Assembly: GCA_021802085.1 (NCBI GenBank)
Contig: JAKAAZ010000002.1
Location: forward strand, 1 to 35,663
DNA: 35,663 nucleotides
Origin: Acidobacteriota bacterium
Lineage (GTDB): Bacteria > Acidobacteriota > Terriglobia > Terriglobales > Acidobacteriaceae
Direction of reading: 5' to 3'
The stretch's first letter is position 1; each line of letters opens with the position of its first letter. The position numbers and the translations under genes are program-made. The notes beneath the pieces were generated by a model. It made no database searches, was not told where the DNA came from, and saw nothing but the letters and a program-made list of their open reading frames with translations. Positions 1 through 8,951 of the stretch are shown here, one piece after another.

Positions 1-43
1 CATTGGAATTTTTCCGGATAATTTTGTTGAGCTAGTTAAAATA

Positions 44-190
44 AGAGGAGTCATTCGGAGTCCTTCGACTTCGCTCAGGATAAACTCCGCGAAGAATCCA
101 GAGGGCGATGGCGGCGTGTACGATGCGGACATCGTCTGGATTCTTCACTTCGATCACCGCCGCGACCTCCGTTCAGAATGACTCTACAAA
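44..190. repeat. Composite nested inverted-repeat (REP/MITE-like) intergenic element
   Basis: Outer arms GAGTCATTC (48-56) / GAATGACTC (176-184). Inner arms GAAGAATCCAGA-ggg-CGATG (91-110) / CATCG-TCTGGATTCTTC (130-146). A further left hairpin has GGAGT (57-61) / ACTCC. All read directly from the sequence. Confidence 0.75.
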
Positions 191-250
191 CTGTAAATCG
201 GCTATAAAAGCCGGCAACCAGACGGTCTCATTCGCCGGCATGAACGTCCC

Positions 251-850
251 TCATATCTCTCTGCGTCCTTCCATGGCGCGTGTCATCGTCACTTCATCCG
301 CATACTCGATATCCGCTCCAGCAGGAATGCCGGTTGCGATTCTAGTGATGCGAATCGGCATCGCGCGAAGCAACTGAAGCAGGTATCCGGCCGTGGCTTC
401 GCCTTCCACAGTGGGGTTGGTCGCCAGGATCACCTCCTGCAATGCGCCGTTCCGCGCGCGCTCAAGCAGGCTATCGATGCGGAGCTGCTCCGGACCAATT
501 CCATTCAACGGCGAAAGCGTTCCATGCAGGACGTGGTAGGCGCCGTTGAAATGCTTAGTCCTTTCAATACTGGCGATATTCGATGCCTCCTCGACGACGC
601 AGATGATGGACTGGTTGCGCGAGGGACTGCTGCAGAACTGGCACGGATCGACATCCGTAATGTTGTGGCAGATGGAGCAGAGATGAAGCTGCGCTTTCAG
701 GTCGCGAATGGCATCGGCAAGCGCGAAGGCATCCTGTTCTGTCGCGCGCAAAATGTGAAAAGAAAGGCGCTGGGCGGACTTTCTGCCGATTCCGGGCAGC
801 TTCGACAGTTCTTCAATCAACTGGTCCAGCGGTTGGGCAAAACGCGACAC
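251..850 (-). CDS. recR: Recombination protein RecR
   Basis: Full-length RecR-like protein: LSKLPGIGRKSAQRLSFHIL, four-Cys zinc motif CSICHN..DPCQFC, Toprim-type EVILATNPTVEGEATA. Confidence 0.96.
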   Translation of the reverse strand: MSRFAQPLDQLIEELSKLPGIGRKSAQRLSFHILRATEQDAFALADAIRDLKAQLHLCSICHNITDVDPCQFCSSPSRNQSIICVVEEASNIASIERTKHFNGAYHVLHGTLSPLNGIGPEQLRIDSLLERARNGALQEVILATNPTVEGEATAGYLLQLLRAMPIRITRIATGIPAGADIEYADEVTMTRAMEGRREI

Positions 851-919
851 TGTATTTCCTCAAAAATATGTTGTGAGATGCGGTCGAAGGATGCCGATGC
901 GAGCACAGATTCCGGGCAA

Positions 920-1258
920 TCAATGGCCGAGCATGCGGAGCCACTCCGTGCCACCGAGCATCCCGGACAGCTTTCCCTGTAGCGCTTCATCAACCCGGCG
1001 GGATGCGTCATTCACAGCCGCGGCAATCAGATCCTGTAACATTTCGAGGTCCGCTGTGCTGTCTCCCGGGCCGGTGCCGACGGCGGCCGCGGATGGGTCG
1101 ACATGCACCTGCAGCACCTGTTTTTTCCCATTCATCCGCACCGTAATGGCACCGCCGCCAGCCGAGCCTTCCACCTGGATCTGCGCCATCGACAGCTCCA
1201 TCTGCTGCTGCATCTGCTGCGCTTGTCCCATCATTTCCTTAATTTTGTCCATGTCCAT
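920..1258 (-). CDS. YbaB/EbfC family nucleoid-associated protein
   Basis: MDMDKIKEMMGQAQQMQQQM..., size and position between dnaX and recR. Confidence 0.93.
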   Translation of the reverse strand: MDMDKIKEMMGQAQQMQQQMELSMAQIQVEGSAGGGAITVRMNGKKQVLQVHVDPSAAAVGTGPGDSTADLEMLQDLIAAAVNDASRRVDEALQGKLSGMLGGTEWLRMLGH

Positions 1259-1274
1259 CGGGAGCCCTTTCCAC

Positions 1275-3356
1275 TTAAGATTTCGATGATTGTGGATCGC
1301 GCAAAGAGACGACGCTGCGGATCTCGGCGGAGAAAAGCTGCTGCGCGTGGCGTACCAGCGGATGGTCCTGGGGGCGGGCGCTGCCTTCCACTGTCGCGAC
1401 CGGCGCTGGTTTCCCCCGCGGCTTTCCTCCGTTCGTTGCGGACGAATCGTCCGGTTCTACCCGCACGGTGTGGCCGGGGCCTGCGATTTGCCGGAAGGAG
1501 TCACGCACGATCTGCTGCGCTTGCGTCGTGTACATCAGATCAATGAGCGTCTTCGATGCTCCTACACGGATGCGCAGTTCATTTCCATTCCATTCCCAGG
1601 TTCCCGCTTCGAGCAGGTAGCCCGCGGTTTCGTGGCCCGCCTGGATCATGGCCTGGCTAATCGCAGCGCGGAACGATTCCGTATCCATCGCGGGCGCGGT
1701 CCGCGAGTTTGCGGGTGGCGGGGAAGAAGATGGAATGTCGGTGGATGGACGCGCGTCTTCTGCTTCGGGCAGCTCAGGTTCCGGGGTGAGCAGAGCGATG
1801 GCTTGAGCGATCGACGGGGTGGCAGAATCAGCGATGGGCGTTTCCGCATACTTTGCGGGATGGGGTTCCGACCGCACCGGTGGGTTCGACAGGGGCTGGA
1901 TTTTCGGCGTTGCCGGCATCGTTGCCGGCCTAGAGGCCGCGGCAACCGGGGAACCCGACCCACTTCCGAACATACCCTGTAGAGGATGCGCCTCCGCGGT
2001 GACAGGCGATGCTGTTTCGTTGAGCATCGGAACCGGTTGCTTGAATTCCTCGCGGACGGATTGCCGCGTCGGCCGCGTCGCGGTCGCAATAGGGACTGAG
2101 GAGCGTGGTGCTGAAGACTCCAGTTGTTTCGGTGGATTGCCCGCGCCCGCCAGTCGCGGAGTTGTTGTACTGGAGCTTCCCGGCGCGCGCGAGGGAAGAG
2201 AAAGCTGGCGAAACAGGTCCTCCAGCGGCAGCAGGCGTTGCATGTGGACCAGCTTCAGCAAACCGAGTTCAAGATGGAAACGCTGCTCCTGGCGGTAGCC
2301 GAGATCGTCGAAGGTGCGCAGCATGGAATTGAGAAAGCGCGTCAGGTCCTCTTCGGAGAAGGCGGCAGCGATGCGTCCGGCGCGCGCGCTCTCTTCGTCG
2401 GAAACCTGGAGCAGTTCAGAGCCGGTTCCAGCGAGCCGGGCCATCAGGCAGTTGCGCAAAAAGCGGACCATCTGGCGAGCGATCTGTTGTGGGTTGTTTC
2501 CAGCGTCGAGCAATTGCGCGGCCTGCTCCAACATGGAGGCGGCGTTCGATTCCCTGACTGCTTCCATCATGTTCTCAAAAACCTGATTGGAAACCGTGCC
2601 CATCAGGGAGCGAATCTGCGCGGCTTCCAGCGTATGCGCGCCATTGACCAGCGGAGCGCTGGCAATCGCCTGGTCCATGATGGATAAGGCGTCGCGCATG
2701 GAGCCATCGCCGGCCTCGGCGAGCAGCGAGTACGCCGCTTCATCGACGGCAACGGATTCTTGTTCCGCGATGCCGCGCAACTGGGCGACGATCTCTTGAA
2801 AGCGCACCGCATGGAAGCTGAAATGCTGGCTGCGCGAGCGGATAGTTTGCGGAATGTCTTCCGGCTGCGTGGTCGCCATCATGAAAATGACGTGCGCCGG
2901 GGGTTCTTCCAGCGTTTTCAGCAGCGCATTGAAGGCGGCATCGGTGATCTGGTGGGCTTCGTCGAGGATGTAGATCTTGTAGCGATCGCGGGCGGGGCTG
3001 TAGCGGGCCCCTTCCCGCAGTTCGCGAATTTCATCGATGCCGCGATTGGTGGCGGCGTCGATCTCGATGACATCCATCGCATTGCCGGCGCGAATCTCGG
3101 TGCATGCGTCGCAAATTCCGCATGGCTCCGGCGTGGGGCGTTGGGGCGTGCCCTGCGGTGTGCGGCATTGCAGCGCCATGGCTAGAATCCGCGCGATGGT
3201 CGTCTTCCCGATGCCGCGATGCCCGCTGAAGATGTAGCCGTGCGCAATCCTGTCCTGCGCCAGCGCGTTCAGCAGCGTCTGCGTGACGTGGTCTTGTCCG
3301 ATCACGTCCGCGAAGCGCTGAGGGCGATATTTGCGCGCTAAAACCTGATAAGCCAT
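1275..3356 (-). CDS. dnaX: DNA polymerase III subunit gamma/tau
   Basis: MAYQVLARKYRPQRFADVIGQDHVTQTL, Walker A GHRGIGKTTIARI, Cys4 zinc module, DEAHQITDAAFNALLKTLEEPP. Start moved from 3425 to the MAYQ codon at 3356 by family convention. Confidence 0.96.
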   Translation of the reverse strand: MAYQVLARKYRPQRFADVIGQDHVTQTLLNALAQDRIAHGYIFSGHRGIGKTTIARILAMALQCRTPQGTPQRPTPEPCGICDACTEIRAGNAMDVIEIDAATNRGIDEIRELREGARYSPARDRYKIYILDEAHQITDAAFNALLKTLEEPPAHVIFMMATTQPEDIPQTIRSRSQHFSFHAVRFQEIVAQLRGIAEQESVAVDEAAYSLLAEAGDGSMRDALSIMDQAIASAPLVNGAHTLEAAQIRSLMGTVSNQVFENMMEAVRESNAASMLEQAAQLLDAGNNPQQIARQMVRFLRNCLMARLAGTGSELLQVSDEESARAGRIAAAFSEEDLTRFLNSMLRTFDDLGYRQEQRFHLELGLLKLVHMQRLLPLEDLFRQLSLPSRAPGSSSTTTPRLAGAGNPPKQLESSAPRSSVPIATATRPTRQSVREEFKQPVPMLNETASPVTAEAHPLQGMFGSGSGSPVAAASRPATMPATPKIQPLSNPPVRSEPHPAKYAETPIADSATPSIAQAIALLTPEPELPEAEDARPSTDIPSSSPPPANSRTAPAMDTESFRAAISQAMIQAGHETAGYLLEAGTWEWNGNELRIRVGASKTLIDLMYTTQAQQIVRDSFRQIAGPGHTVRVEPDDSSATNGGKPRGKPAPVATVEGSARPQDHPLVRHAQQLFSAEIRSVVSLRDPQSSKS

Positions 3357-3525
3357 AGGGTCGTATGAAGGAACGTTGGTTATGCGTGGGGTCCGTGACC
3401 AGCCCTTTGATTGTATCGCTTGCACGGCTGTGCAGGGTTCGTGTCGGTGCGGTCCGCGAGGGGGCTTTCTTCGCTGTCATCGCGCTGGAATAGCGGTCGT
3501 TTCCGGTCATCGATCGCGGCTGATA

Positions 3526-4161
3526 TCAGTGGGCTTTTTGAGATTTCTTTACTTTGCCGTGGGACTCTCCGTGCCCGCTGACACGCAAAGTCCGTTTCTT
3601 GTTACTTTCCTTACCTGCGGTTTTCGCGGTCTTTGTTGCATCCGGCGGTGTGCGTTTGGGTGACGCCGGCTTCTTTTTCGCTGCGGGTTTCTCTGTCCTG
3701 GTTTTTACCGGCGGGTGTCGGCGCAGTTCTTTTTCCGCCAGCCGTTTTCGGCGTCGCAGCTCTTCGCGGGAATACATTGAGCCGCGGCATTTCTTCGCTC
3801 CACAATTGCACGGAGCCTCTTCGTCTCCGCCGTCGTAGAGGCAGTAATCGTAGCAAAGCTCCTCGCCCGCGGCGATGTCGCGGATGGCCATGATCCACAC
3901 GCGGCCGTCGATCTCCTCCGTCTCGCAATTCGCGTCGCAGGAATGGTTGATGAACATCGCCGTCCCGTGACCGTCGATGACCCTGGAACCGTCGCCGATG
4001 CCGAATAGATAGGTAACCGGTTTATTCTCATAGCGAAGATCGGCTTCTTCCTTGTCGATCAGGGGGCCGGTGTATTCGACGACGCGCGTACCTTTAGCAA
4101 TGGGCGTGGTGGTATAGCAACCGGCGGCGTGAATGGCGGAGGAGCGAATGATGAGACCCAT
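3526..4161 (-). CDS. SET-domain protein (putative protein-lysine methyltransferase) with basic Lys/Pro/Ala-rich C-terminal tail
   Basis: SET hallmarks: GCYTTTPIAKGTRVVEYTG, AMFINHSCDANCE, IAAGEELCYDYCLYD, post-SET-like CNCGAKKCRGSMY. Tail: KTRTEKPAAKKKPASPKRTPPDATKTAKTAGKESNKKR. Start placed at MGLIIRSS (4161); the ORF extension to 4848 is antisense to the next gene. Confidence 0.87.
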   Translation of the reverse strand: MGLIIRSSAIHAAGCYTTTPIAKGTRVVEYTGPLIDKEEADLRYENKPVTYLFGIGDGSRVIDGHGTAMFINHSCDANCETEEIDGRVWIMAIRDIAAGEELCYDYCLYDGGDEEAPCNCGAKKCRGSMYSREELRRRKRLAEKELRRHPPVKTRTEKPAAKKKPASPKRTPPDATKTAKTAGKESNKKRTLRVSGHGESHGKVKKSQKAH

Positions 4162-4276
4162 GGGATATTGGAAGCAGAACAATGGAGTATAGCAGTCGGG
4201 GAACCGAGAAAATTGTCCCGGCATGGCAATGAATTCGTCTACCCAAATGGACGGAAAACCGTCCAGAATAGTAGGT

Positions 4277-5164
4277 ATGGTGTTTTCTAGAAGGACCGCC
4301 CGCATTTTGTACGTGTTGGTTGGACCGCTCCTGCTTTTGGGCGCCGCGTGCATGCTGGGCCAGCAAAGCAACCAGAATGCTCCGTCCAACGCGGCGACTG
4401 CCAACGGACAGAGCAAGACCGGCCAGCAATCATCTAGCCAGGCGCAAGGTCCCGGCAGCAAAGGGTCGACTCCTGCGCCAGCACAGAACGACCAGTCCAC
4501 GGGCAATTCGTTTCCCATGGCACAGTCGGAGGCAGCGGCGAAGGCGAATGCGCAAAAGAACGCGCAGCCGACACCGAGCGATTCTTCCGCTGCTTCCTCA
4601 GGCTCGAACTCCGATACGTCGAAGGCTGCGAGCGGCGATGGAAAATCGAGCCAGAAACATGATAGCCCGGCGGCGCAGGCCAATCCTTTTCCTGAAGCAC
4701 AATCAAAGGCGGCCGCGAAGGGCGACCAGGGGGGTGCAACGGGTGGCTCGGGAAATTCGCAAGCAGGTTCGTCTTCTCCCTCCGGCGGATACAGTTCCAG
4801 CGACGCGCATCTGCCAGCGCCCGATGTGGGCCAGGGAAATCTTGGCACCCATGAAAAGTTGGATTCCTTTACCCGGGATCAGACGCAGGATGGACGCGTC
4901 CTGGACGACCTGAATGTCGCCGATCTTTACATGAAAAACGGGAATTATCGCGGCGGGTATATGCGCTACGAGGACGCGCTCCAGTACGATCCGCAAAACG
5001 ATACAGCGCTCTACGGCATTGCGGAGGCGCTGTGCAAGGAGAATGTAACCAGCGAAGCCATGGCCCACTTCAAGAGTTATGCGACGAACAATCCGCAGGG
5101 AAAATACGCCAGAGATGCCGAAAAGATGCTGGCGCACCCGGAAAAATGCGAGCACAACCGCTGA
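4277..5164 (+). CDS. Secreted TPR-like protein with Ser/Gln/Ala-rich linker
   Basis: N-terminal hydrophobic segment ILYVLVGPLLLLGAACML, low-complexity linker, C-terminal TPR-like helices (LNVADLYMKNGNYRGGYMRYEDALQYDPQNDTALYGIAEALCKE). Start could also be 4223. Confidence 0.72.
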   Translation: MVFSRRTARILYVLVGPLLLLGAACMLGQQSNQNAPSNAATANGQSKTGQQSSSQAQGPGSKGSTPAPAQNDQSTGNSFPMAQSEAAAKANAQKNAQPTPSDSSAASSGSNSDTSKAASGDGKSSQKHDSPAAQANPFPEAQSKAAAKGDQGGATGGSGNSQAGSSSPSGGYSSSDAHLPAPDVGQGNLGTHEKLDSFTRDQTQDGRVLDDLNVADLYMKNGNYRGGYMRYEDALQYDPQNDTALYGIAEALCKENVTSEAMAHFKSYATNNPQGKYARDAEKMLAHPEKCEHNR

Positions 5165-5165
5165 G

Positions 5166-6047
5166 TCAGCGATAGAACGACAGATACCATGCGATCGCCG
5201 GCTTGCCGGCGAAGATGGCCAGGATGCCTGCGCCGGCAAGAAAGCTGCCAAAGGGAATGCGATCGGAGCCGCGGGCTTTGTGCCGCGCCAGCAACACGAC
5301 GGCGAACAGCGCGGCTGACAATACTCCCACAAAGTAGGCGAACAGGGCGAGCGGCAATCCCATGAATGCCGCCATCATCGCCAGCAGCTTGACATCGCCC
5401 AGGCCGAGGCCCTCCCTGCGGCGCACGATGCGGTAAAGCGCCCAGACAAGCAGCAGCATGGCTGCCGCAATGGCGGCGTCTTCCAGCGTTCGGATGGCAA
5501 CGCGCGCATGGAATCGAATTCCCGGAGCAAAAACTTTCAGCAGGAAAGCGACTGCGATGCCGGTTACGGTGAACGTGTCCGGCAGCAGCATCGTCTGCCA
5601 ATCCATGACAGCCAGCCCAAGCAAGAGAAAGCAGGCGACGGCATCGACCAGCGTTTGCCACACTGGACCAGTATGCAGGACGCAGGCCATGAACAAGGCA
5701 GCCGTGGCCAGCTCCACCAGCGGATATTGAATGGAAATCCGCGCATGGCAAGCGCGGCAACGGCCATGCAGCCATAGCCAACTGAGGACCGGAATATTGT
5801 CGCGCGCACGGATGGGCGCGCCACAGCGTGGGCAATGGGAGCTCGGCGTAACAATCGACTGATGCGCAGGCAGACGGGCAATGCAGACATTGAGAAAACT
5901 GCCGAACATCAGACCCCCCAGCAGAGCGGCGGTCACGACGACCCAGACGGGAATGAAAGCGACAAAAGGCACGCAGCCGCAGTATACGCAGGGGACGAGT
6001 AATCTACAGCATCCGATGGGCCGGTCTAATCGTAAGATGTGGAGCAT
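5166..6047 (-). CDS. Type IV prepilin peptidase / A24 aspartic peptidase (PilD-like)
   Basis: CPRCGAPIRARDNIPVLSWLWLHGRCRACH zinc motif, MDWQTMLLPD and GLGLGDVKLLAMMAAFMG catalytic motifs. Start uncertain: ATG at 6047 overlaps the divergent mazG start; a GTG at 5972 is also possible. Confidence 0.9.
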   Translation of the reverse strand: MLHILRLDRPIGCCRLLVPCVYCGCVPFVAFIPVWVVVTAALLGGLMFGSFLNVCIARLPAHQSIVTPSSHCPRCGAPIRARDNIPVLSWLWLHGRCRACHARISIQYPLVELATAALFMACVLHTGPVWQTLVDAVACFLLLGLAVMDWQTMLLPDTFTVTGIAVAFLLKVFAPGIRFHARVAIRTLEDAAIAAAMLLLVWALYRIVRRREGLGLGDVKLLAMMAAFMGLPLALFAYFVGVLSAALFAVVLLARHKARGSDRIPFGSFLAGAGILAIFAGKPAIAWYLSFYR

Positions 6048-6930
6048 GACGCAAACTTCGCATCGATCCAACAGACGGTCAATACCTCCGTCCTCGCAGA
6101 CCGAACAAGACTCGCTACAGCAGGCGTTCACGCGCGCGATAGAGATCATGGCTCGCTTGCGCGGACCAGGCGGGTGCCCGTGGGACCGCGAGCAGACATT
6201 CGATTCCATCCGCAGATATACCCTCGAAGAGACCTATGAGGTTCTCGATGCCATCGAACATAAGGACTGGCCGGGACTGAAGGATGAACTTGGCGACTTG
6301 TTCCTGCAGGTGCTGTTCTACGCGGAAATGGCGCGGGAAGCAGGGTATTTCACGCTGCAGGATGTGATGGACAGCCTCAGCGAAAAACTGATTCGCAGAC
6401 ATCCGCACGTATTCGCCAACAGAGAGGGAGTGGAGACCTCCGCGCAGGTGGTTGCAAATTGGGAAGAGATCAAGAAATCGGAGCGCGCGGAATCAGTCAA
6501 CCCGAAAGAGACATCATTGCTCGACGCTGTGCCGCGCGCGCTGCCGGCGTTGATGGAGGCCGGCAAACTGGGGAGCAAGGCGGCAACGATTGGCTTCGAT
6601 TGGGAAAGCGCCGAGCCAGTTTTTGACAAGCTTCAGGAGGAGTTGAACGAATTGCGGGAGGCGATGGCGAAGGGGCACCGCGACCAGCAGGAGGAGGAAC
6701 TGGGAGACGTTCTGTTTACGGTCGTCAACCTGGCCCGCAAGCTGGGAGTGCAATCCGAATTTGCGCTGCGTGGATCGAATGCGAAATTTCGGCGCAGGTT
6801 CGCGGCCATGGAGCGATCCGACACAATGGCCGCGCCGCTGGCCCAACTCGCTCCCGAGGCATTGGAGGAACTCTGGAATGGCGTCAAAGCTCGTGAAGGA
6901 AAGGACCCAGCCGGTGAGCAACCCCGTTGA
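6037..6930 (+). CDS. mazG: Nucleoside triphosphate pyrophosphohydrolase MazG
   Basis: LRGPGGCPWDREQTFDSIRRYTLEETYEVLDAIEHKDWPGLKDELGDLFLQVLFYAEMA plus a second EExxD-type module EEELGDVLFTVVNLAR. Confidence 0.95.
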   Translation: MWSMTQTSHRSNRRSIPPSSQTEQDSLQQAFTRAIEIMARLRGPGGCPWDREQTFDSIRRYTLEETYEVLDAIEHKDWPGLKDELGDLFLQVLFYAEMAREAGYFTLQDVMDSLSEKLIRRHPHVFANREGVETSAQVVANWEEIKKSERAESVNPKETSLLDAVPRALPALMEAGKLGSKAATIGFDWESAEPVFDKLQEELNELREAMAKGHRDQQEEELGDVLFTVVNLARKLGVQSEFALRGSNAKFRRRFAAMERSDTMAAPLAQLAPEALEELWNGVKAREGKDPAGEQPR

Positions 6931-7696
6931 CAAGATGATCGAAATCAGAAAAATGATTTCCATTCCAGATTTGGAAGCCTGTGTTGCTCTGCAACAGTCG
7001 GTATGGCAATTCGCCGATCTCGATGTGATCCCACGCAGAATCTTCGTAGTGGCGGGCGCCATTGGCGGTCAGGTATTCGGTGCATGGGACGGAACGAGAC
7101 TTGTGGGTTATGTTGTGGCCGTACCAGGTGTGCGCGATGGATTCTCGTACCTGCATTCGCACATGCTGGCCGTGTCGCCGGAATATCGAAATCATGGCAT
7201 CGGCAAAATGTTAAAAATTGCGCAAAGGGACGATGCGATGGCGAGGGGAATCAATTTGATCGAGTGGACATTCGATCCGATGGAAACAAAAAATGCATAT
7301 TTCAATATTGAACGGCTGGGCGCGGTGGTTCGACGATATACGCCTGATTTTTATGGCCTCTCCACCTCTCCATTGCATGGCGCACTCCCCACCGATCGAC
7401 TGCACGCGGAATGGTGGTTGAAATCAGAGCGAGTGGTGGCATTGATGACTGGGCAGGATATGCCGGAATGCAGCATAGAGGAAACTATTACTGTTACATA
7501 TGAGACTGAGCAGACGAGTGATACACTCCAGCCTCCCTCCGTATTGGCGTTAGAATTGCTGTTGAAAGTACGGCGGCAATTTCTTGCAGCCTTTTCTGGT
7601 GGTTTTACTGTTTTACGGTTTCAAAGATTGTCCGGCGACTCCGCTTGCTATCGGCTTGGGCGCTGGGATGAATCCAGCGCGATCGTTCGCGGCTAG
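6914..7696 (+). CDS. GNAT-family acyltransferase (COG3375-like)
   Basis: LHSHMLAVSPEYRNHGIGKMLKIAQRDDAMARGINLIEWTFDPMETKNAYFNIERLGAVVRRY. Start at GTG 6914 or ATG 6935; overlaps the mazG end. Confidence 0.8.
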   Translation: MSNPVDKMIEIRKMISIPDLEACVALQQSVWQFADLDVIPRRIFVVAGAIGGQVFGAWDGTRLVGYVVAVPGVRDGFSYLHSHMLAVSPEYRNHGIGKMLKIAQRDDAMARGINLIEWTFDPMETKNAYFNIERLGAVVRRYTPDFYGLSTSPLHGALPTDRLHAEWWLKSERVVALMTGQDMPECSIEETITVTYETEQTSDTLQPPSVLALELLLKVRRQFLAAFSGGFTVLRFQRLSGDSACYRLGRWDESSAIVRG

Positions 7697-7762
7697 CCGG
7701 ATGCCGGATCGTATCGAAGTTTGCGACCGCTGCGATTGGATTCAGCTTTCGGGAGAGTGTTT

Positions 7763-8920
7763 GTGAAGATAGACAGCGTGGTTCTGCGGGAAATTCGCAT
7801 GCCTCTGGTGCAGCCGTTTGAAACCAGTTTTGGGCGCACCACCGAGAGACGCATTCTACTGGTGGAGGTGCAGAGCGATGGCGTCACCGGCTGGGGGGAA
7901 TGCACGGCGGGGGAGCATCCCAGCTTCAGCGGGGAGTGCACAGATACAGCCTGGCTGATGCTTGCCGATGAACTGATCCCGGCATTGCTCCACGCGGAGA
8001 TTGACTCCTCTGGCATGTGTCCGAAGGCGTTGAGCCATGTGCGCGGGAACCGGATGGCGAAGGCCGCGCTGGAAAATGCTGTCTGGGATGCGGAAAGCCA
8101 GCAACTCGGAATTCCACTGTGGGAACTGCTGGGCGGGTTGCGAAAAAAGATCCCTTGCGGGGTTTCCTTAGGCATTCAACCATCGATCGAAAAGCTTTTG
8201 GAACTGGTCGAAAGGGAACTGGCCTCGGGTTACCAACGTATCAAGCTGAAATGTAAACCCGGCATCGATGTTCAGTTGTTTGAAGCTGTGCGCAAGCGCT
8301 GGCCGAACATTTCGTTGAGTTGCGACGCGAATGGCTCGTACAGGTTGAAAGATCAGGAACTCCTGCGTTCCTTCGACGCGTTCGGCATGCTGATGATCGA
8401 GCAGCCGCTATGGCACAACGACTTTTATTTTCATGCCCTGCTGCAGCGCCAATTGGAGACTCCCATTTGCCTCGATGAGTCCATTCGCAATCGGCGCGAT
8501 GCGCTGGCGGCGATTGAAATGGAGTCTTGTCGAATCGTGAATATCAAGCTGGGCCGCGTGGGCGGATTCAGCGAAGCGATCCGCGTACACAATGTGACGG
8601 CAGAACGCGGCGTGCCTGCATGGTGCGGGGGAATGCTGGAGACAGGTATTGGCCGAGCGCATAACATTGCGCTCTCGTCGCTGGAGAACTTTACCTTGCC
8701 GGGCGATGTTTCAGCCTCCGCGCGCTACTGGGAGGAAGACATTATCGAGCCTGCGGTGGAGGTTTCGCGGAATGGCGAAATCGAGGTCCCGCAAATTGCA
8801 GGTCGAGGATTTGAAGTGAAGCGGGATCGCGTCGAGCGACTGACCGTTCGCCGCGAACGTTTTCATGCAAGGAACAAGGCCCATGGCGAGGCAACTGGGT
8901 CGATCAAGGCCCGCGCATAA
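7763..8920 (+). CDS. Enolase-superfamily o-succinylbenzoate synthase / N-acylamino acid racemase
   Basis: MLE-subgroup motifs: IKLKCKPG (KxK), SCDANGSY, MLMIEQPL, ICLDESI, IVNIKLGRVGG, MLETGIGRAHNIAL. Likely GTG start. Confidence 0.9.
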   Translation: MKIDSVVLREIRMPLVQPFETSFGRTTERRILLVEVQSDGVTGWGECTAGEHPSFSGECTDTAWLMLADELIPALLHAEIDSSGMCPKALSHVRGNRMAKAALENAVWDAESQQLGIPLWELLGGLRKKIPCGVSLGIQPSIEKLLELVERELASGYQRIKLKCKPGIDVQLFEAVRKRWPNISLSCDANGSYRLKDQELLRSFDAFGMLMIEQPLWHNDFYFHALLQRQLETPICLDESIRNRRDALAAIEMESCRIVNIKLGRVGGFSEAIRVHNVTAERGVPAWCGGMLETGIGRAHNIALSSLENFTLPGDVSASARYWEEDIIEPAVEVSRNGEIEVPQIAGRGFEVKRDRVERLTVRRERFHARNKAHGEATGSIKARA

Positions 8921-8951
8921 TCCGAAATTCGTCTGGATCGTGGATGGCCGG

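Noticed and set aside
4162-4848. N-terminal extension of the minus-strand ORF 3526..4848
   Set aside because: It is antisense to the TPR gene and low in complexity; the SET protein is best started at 4161.
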